A stretch of DNA of 29,475 nt from Saccoglossus kowalevskii (lineage: Eukaryota; Hemichordata; Enteropneusta; Harrimaniidae), in NCBI RefSeq assembly GCF_000003605.2, contig NW_003107090.1, positions 329,385 through 358,859 on the forward strand. Direction: 5' to 3'. Of this stretch, positions 10,506 through 19,460 are shown piece by piece. Made by a program: the position numbers and the translations under genes. Every line of letters begins with the position of its first letter. Positions within the stretch are counted from its first letter, which is position 1. The notes under the pieces are model-generated. The model worked only from the letters and a program-made list of their open reading frames with translations, made no database searches and had not been told where the DNA came from.

Positions 10506-11852
10506 GATTATGCCATATGATATGGTTAATGTGTTATATGAATGTATGCCACATGATGTGGTTAATGTGTTATATTAATGTGTGCCACATGATGTGGTTA
10601 ATGTGTTATATGAATGTGTGCCACATGATGTGATTAAATGTGTTACACGAATGTATGCCACATGATGTGGTTAACTGTGTTATATGAATGTATGCCACAT
10701 GATGTGGTTAATGCGTTATATGAATGTATGCCACATGATGTGGATATTGTGTTATATGAATGTGTGCCACATGGTGTGGTTAATGTGTTATATGAATGTG
10801 TGCCACATGATGTGGTTAAATGTGTTACATGATTGTATGCCACATGATGTTTTTAATATGTTATATGAATGTATGCCACATGATGTGGTAAATGTGTTAT
10901 ATGAATGTGTGCTACACGATGTGGTTAATGTGTCATATGAATGTGTGCCACATGGTGTGGTTAATGTGTTATATGGATGTATGCCACATGTTGTGGTTAA
11001 TGTGTTATATGAATGTGTGCCACATGATGTGGTTAATGTGTTATATGAATGTGTGCCACATGATGTGGTTAATGTGTTACATGATTGTATGCCACATGAT
11101 GTGGTCAATGTGTTACATGAATGTATGCCACATGATGTGGTTAATGTGTTAGACGAATGTATGCCACATGATGTGGTTAAATGTTTTACACGAATGTATG
11201 CCACATAATGTGGTTAATGTGTTACACGAATGTATGCCACATAATGTGGTTAATGTGTTACACGAATGTATGCCACATAAAGTGGTTAATGTGTTACACG
11301 AATGTATGCCGCATGATGTGGTTAATGTGTTATACGAATGTATGCCATATGATATAGTTAATGTGTTACACGAATGTATGCCACATGATGTGCTTAATGT
11401 GTTACACGAATGTATGCCACATAATGTGGTTAAATGTGTTACATAAATGTATGCCACACGATGTGGTTAATGTGTTATATGAATGTGTGCCACATGATGT
11501 GGTTAATGTGTTATACGAATGTATGCCATATGATACCGTTAATGTGTTACACGAATGTATGCCACATAATGTGGTTAAATGTGTTACACGAATGTATGAC
11601 ACATGATATAGTTAATGTGTTATATGAATGTATGCCACATGAGGTGGTTAATGTGTTATACGAATGTATGTCATATGATACCGTTAATGTGTTACATGAA
11701 TGTATGCCACATGATGTGGTTAATATGTTATATGAATCTATGCCACGTGATATGGATAAATGTGTTAAACGACTGTAAGCTACATGATTGGTCAATTTTA
11801 AACCATTTGGCTAAAGTAGTAAAGATGCATTTTATAAGCTTGTATTGCTTTA

Positions 11853-12084
11853 TTAACCTCTTCATCACTAGTTCCTTCTTTTCATCACAAAATAGTTCTA
11901 TTTATAAACTACACATTCCTTCAAAAGATTGTGACAAAAATAGACAATTTTTTGAGTTAAAACTCAAAATTTACACAAATATTTTCTGTTGGCTCCAAAA
12001 TTAGTTTTTTTTTCAGAAATATTGAAGAATATAAGAAAAAAGTAGGAACATTTTGGTGAGAAAGTCTGGTGGTGAAAAGGTTAA
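11853..12084. mobile_element. piggyBac-like MITE, 224 bp between TTAA sites
   Basis: TTAA at 11853-11856 and 12081-12084 flank an element of 224 bp. The left end CCTCTTCATCACTAG and the reverse-complemented right end CCTTTTCACCACCAG match at 12 of 15 positions, with weaker similarity further in. TTAA target sites and CC-initial ends are the signature of piggyBac elements. There is no coding sequence, so it would depend on a transposase elsewhere. It sits at the right edge of the minisatellite, and its left 82 bp recur in the two inserts within the array. Confidence 0.78.
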
Positions 12085-12360
12085 AAAATGGCTATTAATA
12101 CATTTTCTATTTTGTTCATTTATCTTGTATGTTCAAGCAGAAACATGGGCTTATCTACTTGTCACGTATTGATACATAATTATGGAGTGTTTTCAATTAC
12201 AAAAACATTAATTAACATATGTGTCACGTGACATAATAAATATAAATAGTTATAAATAATGCACTCACTGAACAATCGAAGTTTCCACATTTTTAGAGCG
12301 CTGTCCTCGGTTTTTAAATGGACAATTCCTATTACAATTTATATGATCCATAGAATCCCG
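12085..12360. other. Unannotated stretch
   Basis: AT-rich DNA between two MITEs. I see no gene or repeat in it. Confidence 0.6.
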
Positions 12361-12748
12361 TAAGGCCAGACTTTTTTTATTCCTTGTTTCGCGAGTTTTT
12401 ATAAGGCAATTTTTTTGAGGAGAGCAGGAAAAAAATAAAATTAATTCTTTTTTTTTTTTCATCAGATTTGTAAGTGAGATCATTGATCAGAGAGAGAAGA
12501 CATGAAATAAAATTGTATTCCATGTGTAACCTTGTTTCTCATCTGCGCGAGACTTCGGTACTTTGATCATGATACTGCTACGAAAATGCAACTTGGATTT
12601 GTTATGCAGCGGGCGGTAAAAAAAATCGCGCTTACAAGTCGGCGGGCGCGAGAAATTACGCTGAAATAAAATTATATTTTTATTTCGTTTTCGGCTTCTG
12701 TTCATTCGGCGGGTTCGCGAAACAAGGGATAATAAAAGTCTGGCCTAA
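12361..12748. mobile_element. Harbinger-like MITE (382 bp) with TAA target duplication
   Basis: The left end at 12364 reads GGCCAGACTTTTTTTATTCC and continues TTGTTTCGCGA. The right end, ending at 12745, is its inverted copy over about 31 bp with three mismatches. TAA is directly repeated at 12361-12363 and 12746-12748. A three-base TWA duplication with GG-initial ends is typical of PIF/Harbinger elements. The interior includes a CpG-rich stretch (about 12600-12660) and T/A runs, without a transposase frame. Confidence 0.75.
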
Positions 12749-12890
12749 CCAACAAATTCCAATCCCACCCAAACCCAACCACCCATAGAACCCAATCCAA
12801 CCCAGTCCCACCGCATACAGAACCCAATCCAACCCATCCCACAATCCACAAAACCCAATTCCACACCACTACCATCACCCCTAATGATCC
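12749..12890. repeat. C-rich imperfect repeat with G-quadruplex motif on the - strand
   Basis: Degenerate repeats built on ACCCAATCCAACCCA occur, with AGAACCCAATCCAACCCA present twice about 34 bp apart. At 12764-12784 the - strand has four G3 runs with loops of 5, 3 and 1 bases, fitting the standard quadruplex pattern. It lies about 340-480 bp beyond the stop codon of the glycosyltransferase gene. Confidence 0.75.
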
Positions 12891-13226
12891 TTGTAAGTAA
12901 GCTTTGGGTTTTGATGATGATAAATGGAATTTAGAAAAACCAACAAAAATATGCAAGTTATGCAAAATTGAAAATGCATACGGTCTTGAAAGACGAGCTA
13001 GAGTGGCCCAATATTTCAGGTTAACATACCAATTTTATCATGTTTCGTGCGTGGTGATCACGTTATAAATTACTGGAAGTTTTGCATATACATTACAAAG
13101 TGGTAATGCAAGTTGAAACTGTAATACTATACATGCAGTTAGCTGCAAATTACGGTGTTCCTGAGAATAATTATAAAAAAAATGTAATATTAATTACTGT
13201 CGATAAACATAATAATACACGCTGTA
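12891..13226 (-). other. Presumed 3' UTR and flank of the glycosyltransferase gene
   Basis: AT-rich, with no coding potential on either strand. I see no clear AATAAA for the - strand gene here, so its transcript end is unknown. Confidence 0.4.
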
Positions 13227-14495
13227 TTATTTTGTTCCTTTTCGACAGAGAGAATTCATATATTCGGACACATCGTCAAATAATTGCATCTTTTCAATAA
13301 ATGCCCAGTATTCCAGTATTAAACTCGGCGTTGATTTGTGAACTGCGATATTGTTAATATATATGCACGGTAGTTCCACAACTGCCGCATCAACGTATAT
13401 CCTATTAGAATGCTTGGCAACCACACCCAGTTTGGACATTATGATTCCGATATATGCATCTTCTGATGGAACGTAGCCCGTGTTACGGCTTGATATGTAT
13501 TCGTAACCGGCTGAAGCTACGTCACCTGAGAGAATGTAGAACGCACCTAAGTTGTATATGGGGAACATATCGTAAGGGTAAGCTTCGAATGAAGTGTAGT
13601 CGCGACTACATTTATCGCGATTGACAGCACCTCTGAGCAGTACATTGCCAAAATAGAGTGATGTTTTCGGTAAAGTTTCCATTAAAGAGTCCAGCCGTTT
13701 GACGTTCACAAACGCGTCGTCCTGGGACTTTATGATATAATTGACATGTGAACAGTATATATACACCCATCTGAAAAACATGATTGTTTTTAACGTCAAA
13801 TATCGGTAACTCTCTTTGAAGTTACCTTGAATGACATCATCATATTGTTCACTTTCCTTATTTAGTTGATTCTGAATTTCCTGAGTTTGTGGTGCTCCGA
13901 CTAAAAACACAGCACGGGCAGATAGATGATTTAGGAGGCTCTCATTGGCCCAGGAATCTCGGAGCGCAGCGCGAAACTCGAATCTAGAAGCTTGTGAGAC
14001 AATACCTACGAGAAAGTTCACAGATTTGGTCGTTCCGTCGCTACATTCACATTTTCTCCGTGGGTTGTTGATGAATGTAAAGTCAGCGGGTAAATGACCA
14101 ATTGTCGTATTTGTCTGTATTTCATCGATCGGACACGGTATTGGATTGTTGACGCTATCGTCACGGTTTAGCACTGTTTGGTTGCTGTGGGCAATGTCTG
14201 AATTCGTGTCAGTGGACTGATTCCTAACCTCACATTCTCCGTGAATATTTCTCAGACAGCGGACTCCTTCCCACCATCCAGGTATACCTATGTCGGGAGA
14301 GCGGCTCATATTGAAATGTGTGTTGTGAAGTTGGAAAGCAAGCAACAACAGAGAAACCAGTAGCACAGCAAAAAACAAGGGAATAATCTGGCTGCGTTGA
14401 GTCGTCATCTCCTCGCACATCGAACTGACGTAGAGTTTGGGAAAATGGGTTAATGAGCCTTTCAAAACAACGGCGCTATTTATTGCACTGTTCAT
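13227..14495 (-). CDS. GT31 beta-1,3-glycosyltransferase (B3GALT-like), intronless
   Basis: A single 422-residue frame. The ATG at 14495 is the first after an in-frame TAA two codons upstream. The layout is a type II Golgi protein: cytoplasmic residues 1-36, membrane anchor about 37-54 (LFFAVLLVSLLLLAF), a low-complexity stem to about 150 with N-glycosylation sites (N62, N93, N105, N129), then the catalytic domain. Family marks are FRAALRDSWAN (174-184), VFLVG (196-200), YDDVIQGNFKESYRYLTLKT (218-237), KSQDDAF (256-262, the metal-binding site) and SEDAYIG (344-350). GT31 enzymes transfer galactose or N-acetylglucosamine from UDP-sugars in beta-1,3 linkage to glycoproteins and glycolipids. Single-exon genes are usual for the B3GALT group. 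The metal motif is QDD where DDD is normal, and the region after YPYDMF departs from the usual CSG.GY signature, so acceptor, donor and even activity are uncertain. Confidence 0.9.
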   Translation of the reverse strand: MNSAINSAVVLKGSLTHFPKLYVSSMCEEMTTQRSQIIPLFFAVLLVSLLLLAFQLHNTHFNMSRSPDIGIPGWWEGVRCLRNIHGECEVRNQSTDTNSDIAHSNQTVLNRDDSVNNPIPCPIDEIQTNTTIGHLPADFTFINNPRRKCECSDGTTKSVNFLVGIVSQASRFEFRAALRDSWANESLLNHLSARAVFLVGAPQTQEIQNQLNKESEQYDDVIQGNFKESYRYLTLKTIMFFRWVYIYCSHVNYIIKSQDDAFVNVKRLDSLMETLPKTSLYFGNVLLRGAVNRDKCSRDYTSFEAYPYDMFPIYNLGAFYILSGDVASAGYEYISSRNTGYVPSEDAYIGIIMSKLGVVAKHSNRIYVDAAVVELPCIYINNIAVHKSTPSLILEYWAFIEKMQLFDDVSEYMNSLCRKGTK

Positions 14496-15360
14496 TTTTT
14501 AGAGTTCATTATATCTATAGGACATATTCATGAAGGCGAACTCCTTCTTGCATTGTGTACATGTATACCATTGTAAAAGTTTCCCACCCTGTTTGGTGTT
14601 TACAACACTCTTAGTGCTCATTAGAATTACACAGAAAACATCGCGTAACACGTACACCTCTGACATAAGTGAAACTCCACAGTTCGTCGATTAATTCTAT
14701 GGCTGAAATTCAAGTGGACCAAAGCGATCGGCATACGCGAGACCATTCCGGGCGACGTTTAGATCCGTGACAACGGTTCAGGGTCGCGTGTGTACACGCG
14801 CATAAAGGCTATTTGGCTTCATTTGTATTTTTGTGAATACATGTCAGCTAGTGTCAATGAATTTCGACAACAAAAAGTTGTGTTTTGTGATGGTGTTTGT
14901 GTAGTGACTTGCTCTGGCTGTTATACACTCGCTTTGTGTCCACCACCACTACCTCATCAACTGCTGACTACACCACTAAAAGTTCAACGTCACAATGAAC
15001 TGAATTTTAAAAATCTAAAGACATCGCCATGGTTTGAACACGTCTGAAGGGTGCGAATGGCAAATATGTAGGAACTGTCGGACAATTTAGCTAGAATGGA
15101 TAGATTTATGTTTAATACAAAAGACAGCTCAGAAAAGTGTTACTGTAGTAACGAGGAACTACAAATATTTGAACAAAAAACAAGTATTATTTGAATTTGG
15201 AATTAAAATGATGGTTGCTTATTCGAGGAAAAGTTATGATAGCATTTCGGCAGTATTTGATTATTTACAGACGATCTTAAAATTACAACCCCGAGTATAT
15301 GTGTGCTTGTTCGGGGTAACCATGGCAATCTATTTATACGGAAATGGTAGTGGGTGAGAT
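14496..15360. other. Upstream region of the glycosyltransferase gene
   Basis: 14680-14810 is richer in CpG than its surroundings and holds a 7-bp inverted repeat CGCGTGT-GT-ACACGCG near 14783; it may be the promoter of the - strand gene. Two open frames on the + strand (14790-15047, 15169-15357) show no family features and I do not call them. Confidence 0.35.
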
Positions 15361-15473
15361 GCAATGTTCAAATAATTCTCTCAATAATGAAACGACAATA
15401 AAACCATTTTTATTGCCAAATATATCAGATAACAATACATCGGATATACAATAGTTTATTTCGTGCAAAAGAC

Positions 15474-15557
15474 TCATATATTCAAGTCATCGTCCGCCTG
15501 CACGGTGTTGTTCCGTTCGGACATTCTGATAGTGGAGTGCTTCGCCGGAACATTTAC
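15474..15557 (-). CDS. Possible terminal exon of an unidentified - strand gene
   Basis: On the - strand the acceptor-like TTTTCAAG is followed by an open stretch encoding VNVPAKHSTIRMSERNN and then TVQADDDLNI before TGA. AATAAA on the same strand lies only 14 bases beyond the stop (15455-15460), with a second one at 15409-15414. It is GC-rich within AT-rich DNA. I could not find upstream exons, so it remains a suggestion; it could also be a chance frame. Confidence 0.25.
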   Translation of the reverse strand, partial: VNVPAKHSTIRMSERNNTVQADDDLNI

Positions 15558-15883
15558 CTTGAAAATTCAAGATTATTAAAGTCAAAACAATTAATTTCTA
15601 GCTTTCAAACAAATAGTCACAAATAAACAGCGTTGTAATTGAAAATACAAAATAAAATTAAGTAAAGTTAAACGTGTTCTATATTGTTTTGTACACAAAA
15701 ATGCCAGAAGACTTAGCTGAAATATAGAGCTACGAAGAACTTATTAACTAGTGACATGCACCGTAGTTATGTTTAACTCCACTGCTCGGCGGATATTTTA
15801 ATATCAGATCGTAACAGTACGCCTGGTATTTTTTTAGGAATCGATGTTCATTTTATACGTCACCTAATTTACATATTTTACAG

Positions 15884-15944
15884 ATACGTGACTTTGGCTC
15901 AATTCCACGACGCCCTTACACTCTCAATTGCTAGAGAAGATTAG
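15884..15944 (+). CDS. Possible terminal exon of an unidentified + strand gene
   Basis: The acceptor ATTTTACAG is followed by an open stretch reading YVTLAQFHDALTLSIARED and a TAG; AATAAA occurs 24 bases later at 15968-15973. No upstream exon was recognised and the peptide matches no family I know. Weak evidence. Confidence 0.2.
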
Positions 15945-15973
15945 CATAGAAAACGGGAAAATGCTTTAATAAA

Positions 15974-17910
15974 TTGGCCATCCGATTTCAGCAGTAAGAA
16001 TTTTCATTTTCATTCCATGTCTGTATATTGGTAACTATCAACGTGAACTTGTTGCATACTATAGTCTGAGCAATTCATGCACAGGCGAATCCGTATGTGA
16101 ATTATATAATTTTATGTAAGGTAACCATCTTCCTTCATTGTCTAATTTACATAGCATATCATACGCGTGTCTCGTTAGTATTTTCATAACATTTTGTATA
16201 GGAACGTCTGTCACCTTGTGTGGGGAGTACAGGTCACTCGCCCTCTATCGCCTCCATTTTTGACTAACTTTTATTTGTTATCGTATTTTGCACATTTCAT
16301 AACTGAAAATTTGTGAACAGTGCTCAATGGCTTACCAGTTTTGAAAAGTGTATATTATACGGATGAGCTACACTCATAATACGAGTAGTGAACCACACTA
16401 TCCTTTTCGAATATACGACCTGTAATATTCTGTTTCGATTTGTATATACTTTGCTCGGTTGGGGGGAACTTGAATAAAATTTGGATTGGATCAGTAATAT
16501 CCGGAAAATTAACAAGGTTTTCGCTGACAGGAAAATTAATTTCACCAATCAGCCAAATAATACATACTACCTATAAACGGTACATTTCAATGTTTTCCCT
16601 GGGTGAAATAATGTAGTGTCATGCTTTTTGTGCAAATAGAAGGTATCTGTATAAATGAATACATTGACATGACCAATCTCTCAGGCAGAGTTCTATTTCT
16701 ACGATACTTTCGGTGATCTAACAGTAAGGAACTCTGGGAAGGAGAATGGGTAAATACTATCATAGACCTTAGAAAGGCAACTGGATTATAAAACAAAGGA
16801 TTTCACGACATCCAGCGTGCAACGTGGGTTACTAGTTATAAACAAATGACCAAGCTAAGGAAGCCGTATGACGTCACTCACAATCACTCGGCCGCGCAGT
16901 TTGCAACACGTCTTTCAGTGCTTGTGCTCATTACATCGAATTTTTAATTACAATACAAGATCCATTTGTTTGTACTGGTTATTAGGTGACACTTAATGTA
17001 TGTAGAGTTACAATTCGTTGTTTTCATCAGTATAAATTAACTACTCGGCTGATTTTATGTGTGGTGACAAATACTTATCCTGCGACTGCCACATTTTGTT
17101 TGTATTATCGTATTTTCACTTAAATCATACTATTTTCAAGGATACTCGTGTATTTTAGTTTTGCTGGTCTATATTTTAAAGTCATAATTCTGAAACCGTG
17201 AAAGTCAGCAGCTTATACCGGCAATGGCTGACCCGGTTTATTTTAGATCGCTGTATTTTCGTTCTGACTCTTTTTCTAAGGTCTATGTTCAAATCAACAC
17301 GCACTGCATGCACGACTCGAACCGATGCTCGCGTATGGTGAAAGCCGAAAGTAATGGTACAGCATTATAACAGTGAATAAGTACTGAGTAATATTGTAAA
17401 CTCAAAGGAGCTAGAAGAAACCCGTCCACAAGATTCACGCCACACAGCGTAGCCTGACATTGCGGCAAAAGCCTTCGTTGACAGCATATACTGCATGCCA
17501 TTTATAAATCACAGTAACGCCCAGTCAATATAGAGGGCGCAATTAGGACGGATGCATTTCCTGAAATTTAGCAGTGATTACCGGGAGTTACTCAGGTTCA
17601 CACATTTGTGGAGGTGCCACACTTATGGGGGTGTTATTTACGTCCTGGGGTAACATTAGTCATCTAGTCCAAGTAGCACAAAACTAGTTTTGGCATCACT
17701 GGTAGAAGAATCGCCCTATTTTTGTTAATGTTTGATATTTTTTTTGACGACTGACAATTTTAGAAAAAAAAGCATCCAAAAACCGGGTCAAAATACAACA
17801 CAATTAACCAGCTAATAATAAATTGCAAACCATAATGTTAAAAAAATTACTCGTATTGGATTGGTGGCTTGACATTCTAAAATTGATCACGACAAAAGAT
17901 AGTTTAACAC
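15974..17910. other. Unannotated intergenic stretch
   Basis: AT-rich DNA without a recognised gene. A perfect CRE palindrome TGACGTCA lies at 16869-16876 next to a small CpG cluster (CGGCCGCGCAG near 16890), which could be a regulatory site. Open frames here are short and unremarkable. Confidence 0.5.
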
Positions 17911-18016
17911 TTAGGTAGTTTCATGTGCAAAAGTGGTAGTTTGACAGTTCAAGCGGTTCTTGTTGCATCCGCAAAAGTTTTTGTTGAACCTAGATTTACA
18001 TCTGGATTTTGTATCA
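17911..18016 (-). CDS. Possible Cys-rich terminal exon
   Basis: After an acceptor-like GTTACAG on the - strand there is an open stretch with CKSRFNKNFCGCNKNRLNC, then TAA. The C-x8-C-x-C-x7-C spacing, especially FCGCNKNRLNC, recalls the CXC (tesmin/TSO1-type) repeat in which CxC is followed about seven residues later by another Cys. There is no supporting upstream exon and the opposite strand is also open, so this is tentative. Confidence 0.2.
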
Positions 18017-18550
18017 CTGTAACAGCATAAAATAAAACCATATGGTAAAATCACGGAAATTCGGCAATAAGTTTCAATGGTAGCAAACTACCTAAACTTT
18101 GAGTGGAATGTGCCTCTTGTTCTTACTGTAAGGCAGTATTAGTTCCAGGTATTTTTCTTTTCATTACAAATTGGAAAAGCTTTCAAAAAATGCATTTTCT
18201 TTTTATTCCATCAGCACCAATACGATGCAAACCACATCCTCACCAAAAATCTAGTTTTGGCCGTCCTACTCGCTACAAGAAACCTGGATCATAATGGTTT
18301 TATGTTAATTTAAATACCAACTTAACATCCAGTTGAAAGAATTTTCACAGGACCGTAACTCTGTAGTCACTTTGTACGAATTGGGGTAAACTCAAGCAAT
18401 CGACTAGACGTGTTGTGCACAAACTTTGAAGAAGCCTGCAGTTACTGACATTTGAATGTACTATACATTAGAAACCTTAACAAGCAGCCTCTCGGCTGAG
18501 ATAGCTCCACTGTTATTAGAAAATGAACAATATGTAGACTTGTGCTGTTC
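18017..18550. other. Unannotated stretch
   Basis: No supported gene. On the + strand an acceptor-like TTCCATCAG (ending 18214) precedes a short frame ending GRPTRYKKPGS and a TAA at 18292-18294; I could not connect it to anything. Confidence 0.35.
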
Positions 18551-18950
18551 TTAACAAGAATTCAAAAATATCACTTTTTACCAAAAATATTCATCAAAAT
18601 TAGAGAATTGAAGATATCATGAAATGAACAAATCTTAGAGAGGACCACATTTAGTGCCTATATATGTAATATTCAAGCAATTGGACTTGCGGTTTTTAAC
18701 AAGTCGAAAATATCACTTACCAAAAATGACAAAAATATTCACCAAAATTAGAGAATTGAAGAAATCATGAATTGAACAAATCTAAGAGAGGTCTACCCAA
18801 GGTACATATACACCAAGTATCAAAGCATTCAGGCTTATAGTTTTCAAGAAGAAGTCGAACAAGTAAAACATTGACACGGACGACGAAGCCGCCAGACAAT
18901 CACTCATACGATAAGCTCCGCTCGACAAAGTAGACAGCGGAGCTAAAAAG
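18551..18950. repeat. 145-bp tandem duplication ending in an AGCTCCGCT/AGCGGAGCT hairpin
   Basis: Copy A (18551-18695) and copy B (18696-18848) share TTAACAAG, AATATCACTT, CAAAATTAGAGAATTGAAG and GAACAAATCT...AGAGAGG in the same order. After a CGACGAAGCCGCC stretch come AGCTCCGCT (18914-18922) and its inverted copy AGCGGAGCT (18936-18944). I recall similar wording in dispersed repeats of marine invertebrates, so this is probably an old dispersed repeat, not unique DNA. Confidence 0.65.
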
Positions 18951-19460
18951 TCTTCGCATCTTGAAGCGCGAGTCTCCCTGACCAAGTACATAGCACTATA
19001 TCCAGAACATTTATGAACCGCAACTAAGAAATTCAAAAGTTGTCTCGTAAACAACTGATCATCCCCTAACTTCTGCAGCATGCAATCGTGCCGACGAGCA
19101 GCAATCTGACACCACAAAATGTATGGTTATAGTGAATTGCTAAATCTGGATGTGGGGTTACACACCGGTCACAGAAAGTCCAATTCCCTCTCACCTCTCC
19201 CCCCTTAAATAACAGACGACAATTTCCAACATAAAGACATATTTTAATAATTATTCATAGAAACTGAAATGTGAATTCAGTTCTTACAATATTTTGTATG
19301 CACATAACGTATACATTGACAAGCATTACTAGGACAAGGAAGCATTAGTTGAGATAGAAGCAATGCACAAGACTAGCGGTGTGTCACTGTATATACCTAG
19401 TTAGAAAGGGTGATCGACACTCAGCAACAAAAACACTGAACACGAGGGCAGAAAACAAAA
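18951..19460. other. Unannotated stretch downstream of the 14-3-3 gene
   Basis: An open frame on the - strand crosses 18951-19117 but runs on into the adjacent repeat, and I recognise no family in it. The remainder is AT-rich. The end of the 14-3-3 transcript is expected near 19460. Confidence 0.45.

Larger units (their letters stand above)
7095..11795 (+). repeat. Large 36/37-bp minisatellite array with higher-order structure
   Basis: About 120 units (estimated from length) cover 7095-8530, 8700-10335 and 10505-11795. The basic period is 36 bp; a variant with one extra A (TTAAATG for TTAATG) makes 37 bp and shifts frame. Each unit has two inverted repeats, GTGT-T-ACAC and CCACAT-G-ATGTGG. 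Common variants change ACACG to ACATG or ATATG, partly explained by loss of the unit's CpG. Because 36 is divisible by three and few frames contain stops, long meaningless open frames appear on both strands. Superimposed is a higher-order period of 1,805 bp (8514 against 10319), and a local duplication of 145 bp at 7161 against 7306. It lies between BCAS3 and the glycosyltransferase gene and overlaps no supported gene. Confidence 0.97.

Noticed and set aside
7117-11778. Many overlapping open frames, up to 229 residues, encoding 12-residue repeats such as MCYMNVCHMMWL or TTSCGIHSYNTL
   Set aside because: They follow from a 36-bp period free of stops in several frames, are open on both strands at once, shift frame at every 37-bp unit, and lack any signal for expression.
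7095-11795. CRISPR array
   Set aside because: The 36-bp length is suggestive, but units abut with no unique spacers, units vary, and the genome is eukaryotic.
12702-12965. Gly/Trp/Val-rich open frame on the - strand
   Set aside because: It is the translation of the C-rich repeat and the MITE end, with no family similarity.
14230-14418. 62-residue - strand frame within the glycosyltransferase gene
   Set aside because: It is a shadow frame of the 422-residue coding region.
18782-19117. 111-residue - strand frame starting MWCQIAARRHDC
   Set aside because: Half of it is the dispersed repeat and its hairpin end; I see no domain in the remainder. An acceptor-like GTGTCAG precedes it, so it was considered but not called.
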